A stretch of 64,000 nucleotides of DNA, taken from assembly GCA_027886175.1 (NCBI GenBank), contig JAJNNQ010000078.1, positions 2,542,001 to 2,606,000 of the forward strand. Direction: 5' to 3'. Source of the stretch: Phylloscopus collybita. Its lineage: Eukaryota > Chordata > Aves > Passeriformes > Phylloscopidae. Numbering within the stretch: the first letter of the stretch is position 1; each line of letters starts with the position of its first letter. Both the position numbers and the translations under genes were made by a program. The notes under the pieces are model-generated. The model saw only the letters and a list, made by a program, of their open reading frames with translations, searched no databases and was not told where the DNA came from. Of the stretch, positions 60,975-64,000 are shown one piece after another.

Positions 60975-63761
60975 ATGATTGGGCCACTGGCTGCTGCAGT
61001 TTGCTCTGTGTATGGAGTTGCCTACTCCAGTTATTTCCTGGCTCACCTGACACGTAAGTAGAGCCTTTCCCCGGGCAGAACCTCACCTGGCTTTTGTATG
61101 TCTTCCTGCTCTTTCTTAGTGACTGAGTGGATTTGGAAACAGAAAGGCCATTTGGATGGAACTTGGGTAAAGCTCCTGTTTTAGCTTTCAGCTAAAAAGG
61201 GGGTGTCTGTAGCCAGGGCTCTGTGGGCAGCATTTGCAAGGGAACCTGCAGGGGTTGTGTTCCCTCCATGGGAGGGTCTGTGGCAGCAGAGTCTGTCATT
61301 TCCTCTGTTTACTGAGACAAGCAGGACAATTTGGAAAATGTAGACTGGGAGACCTTCTTGGGAGACCTTCTAAAAATGCTGTGGTTGTCTCCAGTTTTCT
61401 CAAGGAATCTGGTTCATTTTCCCTTGCCCACTGCAGGTCACCTGAGCCGTGTGTTCAGAGGAGCCAATCCTGAGGTGAGTGAGAAAGGAACATTTGACAT
61501 TCCTGCTGTTTAAGAATTGTGGAATTAAGAGCTGTGAGCTTGGCCTGTGGCAGTAGAGTGTAGAGGGCCAGCTGAGTAGGGTGAAAGAAAATCCATTTCC
61601 ATGTATGCAGCAGCAAGAGCAAAGGCATCACTGGCTATTTCCTAATTTTCCATTTCAGAGCTGTAAAAGAACTAAAAGCCCAGTTCTGCAGAGAGAATGT
61701 TGCTTCCTGATAGGAGCTGGGGGGAATATCCAATTCAGAGCAATCAGCAGTACACTTGAATCAGCCCATTTGAATTGACTCTGAGTGACTCAGAACCCCA
61801 TTGCTGTCAAAGTTGATGATTTGTGCCTTAGTAGAGCTGGTTCTAGAGCTGCACAGAAATAAGGTTATAAATGATAGGTCCTGGCCTGTGCCTCAGGCTC
61901 CTGTCTGTCCACAGAGCACAGAACCAAGGGCAGACTCTCCTCTGGCTCCCTCTGCTCCTCAGAAGAGGCCCAAGAGGAGCCAAATGACCCCAATCCTCCA
62001 GCTGTGGTCACACCACAGCCAGACCTTTCCAGGACAGTAAGTGCCACCTCTGGAGGGGGCTGTCTGCAGTGCAAGGCAGAGCTGCAAGTTTCTGAGCAGC
62101 CAGCACTTGCTGTTGGTGGCTGAGGATGCTGAGTGCTGCAGTCCTGCCAGGACCCAGCCATTCCCCTCAGCCAGGGACACCTGGACCATGGGCTTGGACC
62201 TGTCATGTTCAGGCCCCAGCTGGCTGGGATGCTGAGAGGGGCCAGCCTGGAGCAGGAAGGCTCCCTGTCTGCAGAGGAGGGAGCATCTCAAAGACCCTGC
62301 CCTCAGCCTGGTGGGACACGGAGGGCACACTGTGGGCTGGAGACACCTGTCCCCCTGCACAGACTGGCCAAGCAGCTCCAGGCACAAAAAGTATTGATCT
62401 GACAGCAGCAGCTCTTTGGGGTGGTTTGTCCCCCTGAGCTCCTTGGCTGTGCTTACCTGGGAGCATTCCAGAGACACCCTGGGGACGTGGAGTTGCTGTT
62501 GAAGTCAGGGATTTTGGTGCCTCTCTTGCCAGGTTGTTCTTTTGCCTCTGCAGGCAGAGCAGTCAGTAGCAGAGCTGACAGGTGCTCGGAGCCCACCTGT
62601 CTTTGGGCTTTTAAGAAGCTGCTGAGGGGTGATTGTGTTGTCCATGAATCCGTGGGGGGCCCCTCTTCTCTTGTGTGGCAAAAGACTCGTTCCCTGTCAG
62701 CTTCCTAAGAGGCTGCTGGAGCTTCAGGCCCAGATGGAGCCTGATTGTCCTGCCAGGGTCACTTTGGAATCCGTGCCTCCCCACGGGCAGAGAGTGACCC
62801 AGGAGAGCAGCAGCAGCCCAGCGCTTTGGGAATCTGCTGTGAGCCCAGCAGCCTTGGAATCTTGGCCCACAAATGTTGTGGGGGAAGTTGAAAATCATCT
62901 GCTCTGCTTCCTGTGCAGGTCCCTCTAGAGAGAGAGCACGAGCAGCTTGCTTTCTCAGAGATGCCAGGGCAGCCATGCCAGGTTCAGGGAGAGCTGTTTC
63001 CAGCCCAAGAAGGGGAAAAGCAGCTCAGGCAGCAGGTGGAAGAGCCACAGGAGAATGGGCAGGTGAGCCTGGCTGGGCAGGTGACAGAGTGAAGGGCAGG
63101 AAGAGGGGCTCCATAAAATGGAGCTCGTGGGACTGAGGAGGCCAGGAGTGCCACAGGCACTGGAAGCACAGAGCCTTGTAATCCCCAGAGATCAGCACTG
63201 GGACAGCAAGGTTCCAGTGGAAGCAGAGGAGAGCAGGGAAGCAGAAAGAAGTGGCTGAATGAATGAGATTTGGAGGCTGAAAGAGGAAAAGCTGAGCCTG
63301 CTGGCAGCTCCCAGTCACTTGCTCTGCATTTGTGTGTCCAGAACATCGAGGCAGAGGCACAAGCAGAGCTGCCCAAAGCTCCCAGTGACACCGTGGCAGT
63401 GAAGAGGAGGAACAGGGAAGACATGAGAGGAACTCAAGATCCCTGGCATCTCCAGCAGCAGAGGAGCGACCAACAAAACCAGGTGAGTGGGGGAGTGGCA
63501 GCCACTCCACTCATGAATCCTTCTCTCTCTTGTTCTTCACAGAGCCCTGGTGAGAAGCTGCAGGCAAAGGTGCAGAAAACTCAGGCTGGGATCAAGGCAA
63601 GGGAGAAGAATTTTACTGAGAAGCTGCAGGCAAAGCTACAGCAAACTCAGGCCAGGATCGAGGCAATAAACAAGAGGCTGGAGGAAGAAATGGAAATTCA
63701 AAGAGCAACAGAGGAGATTTGTCATCTCCTCCTTGAGGAGCGAGAGGCTCTAGAAGAAAAA
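60975..63761 (+). CDS. Unnamed coiled-coil protein with hydrophobic N-terminus (partial)
   Basis: Six predicted exons: 60975-61053, 61437-61474, 61917-62036, 62919-63062, 63342-63482 and 63543-63761. All have GT-AG sites. The first intron is phase 1 and the rest are phase 0. The ATG sits in a good context (gccaccATGa). The first exon encodes MIGPLAAAVCSVYGVAYSS, a signal- or anchor-like segment. Exon 3 is acidic and Pro-rich (SSEEAQEEPNDPNPPA). Exons 4-6 are Gln/Glu/Lys-rich, and exon 6 is a strong coiled coil (KLQAKLQQTQARIEAINKRL). The last exon ends at a donor (GTGAGT at 63762), so the gene continues beyond the window. The exon 3 acceptor is uncertain: the first AG of ccacagag would break the phase, the second keeps it. 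I cannot name the family. Confidence 0.6.
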
Positions 63762-64000
63762 GTGAGTGAAAGAGCGAGAGCCACTGCAGTCCCCAGAGTG
63801 GTGCTTTTGCCCTTCTTGCCTTTGCCCTGCAGAGCAGCAGGGGCTGGGGTGATGCCTCTGAGTGCCCTCCTGCTCCAGTGTCCATCCCAGCCACTCCCAA
63901 GGACACTTCCTGCTCTGCTGAGTCTCAGCTGCTGCCCTGGGCAGTGGGACTGGTGCTTTGGCCTTTTGGCCAGCAGTCATCTGAATGCATTCCTGCTGGC

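Overview
The window looks like the MHC region of a songbird (passerine). It holds an intact MHC class II beta gene with the usual 270-bp beta-1 and 282-bp beta-2 exons, CR1 LINE 3' ends, many avian-type endogenous retrovirus (ERV) LTRs, GC-rich minisatellites, ITPRIPL1-like genes and C2H2 zinc-finger genes. Genes are split by introns, with GT-AG sites, CCAAT and CRE promoters and AATAAA-type signals. The species is inferred from gene content only.

Left part (1-9 kb): a minisatellite-rich block with members of an unnamed alanine-rich helical protein family: a partial copy (568-1040), a complete two-exon gene (1515-2785), and a 3' fragment (about 8014-8318) joined to an 800-bp CTGTGC(C) array. 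A decayed reverse-strand class I ERV pol lies at 5.6-6.9 kb.

9-20 kb: an intact ITPRIPL1-like gene (15989-17668). Its last third and 3' flank also occur upstream as a direct duplicate (10831-15332), which carries 2.4 kb absent from the second copy. A CR1 LINE end follows.

20-23 kb: the MHC class IIB gene (20638-22992). An X-Y box module lies in its promoter, and a second, better-matching one lies in intron 2, both inverted relative to the gene. A frameshifted exon 2 with the same intronic module recurs at 57.8-58.4 kb.

25-52 kb: a large inverted duplication. The arms, about 25195-41358 and 41895-51775, flank a 536-bp CpG-rich spacer. Each arm has a zinc-finger gene transcribed outward: 12 fingers on the left (minus strand), 15 on the right (plus strand). 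The spacer looks like a shared bidirectional promoter. A class I ERV (33679-40924, 4-bp target duplication TGCA) entered the left arm after the duplication; the right arm keeps the empty site. The outer arms hold LTR elements with tRNA-Lys-type primer sites and an A/C-rich, G-poor provirus-like region reaching 57768.

58-64 kb: the MHC pseudo-exon, a gene-poor stretch, then the first six predicted exons (all joined in consistent phase) of an unnamed coiled-coil gene that runs past the window edge. CRE-like sites, two of them next to GTTGCC (RFX-like) motifs, recur at several of these gene starts.
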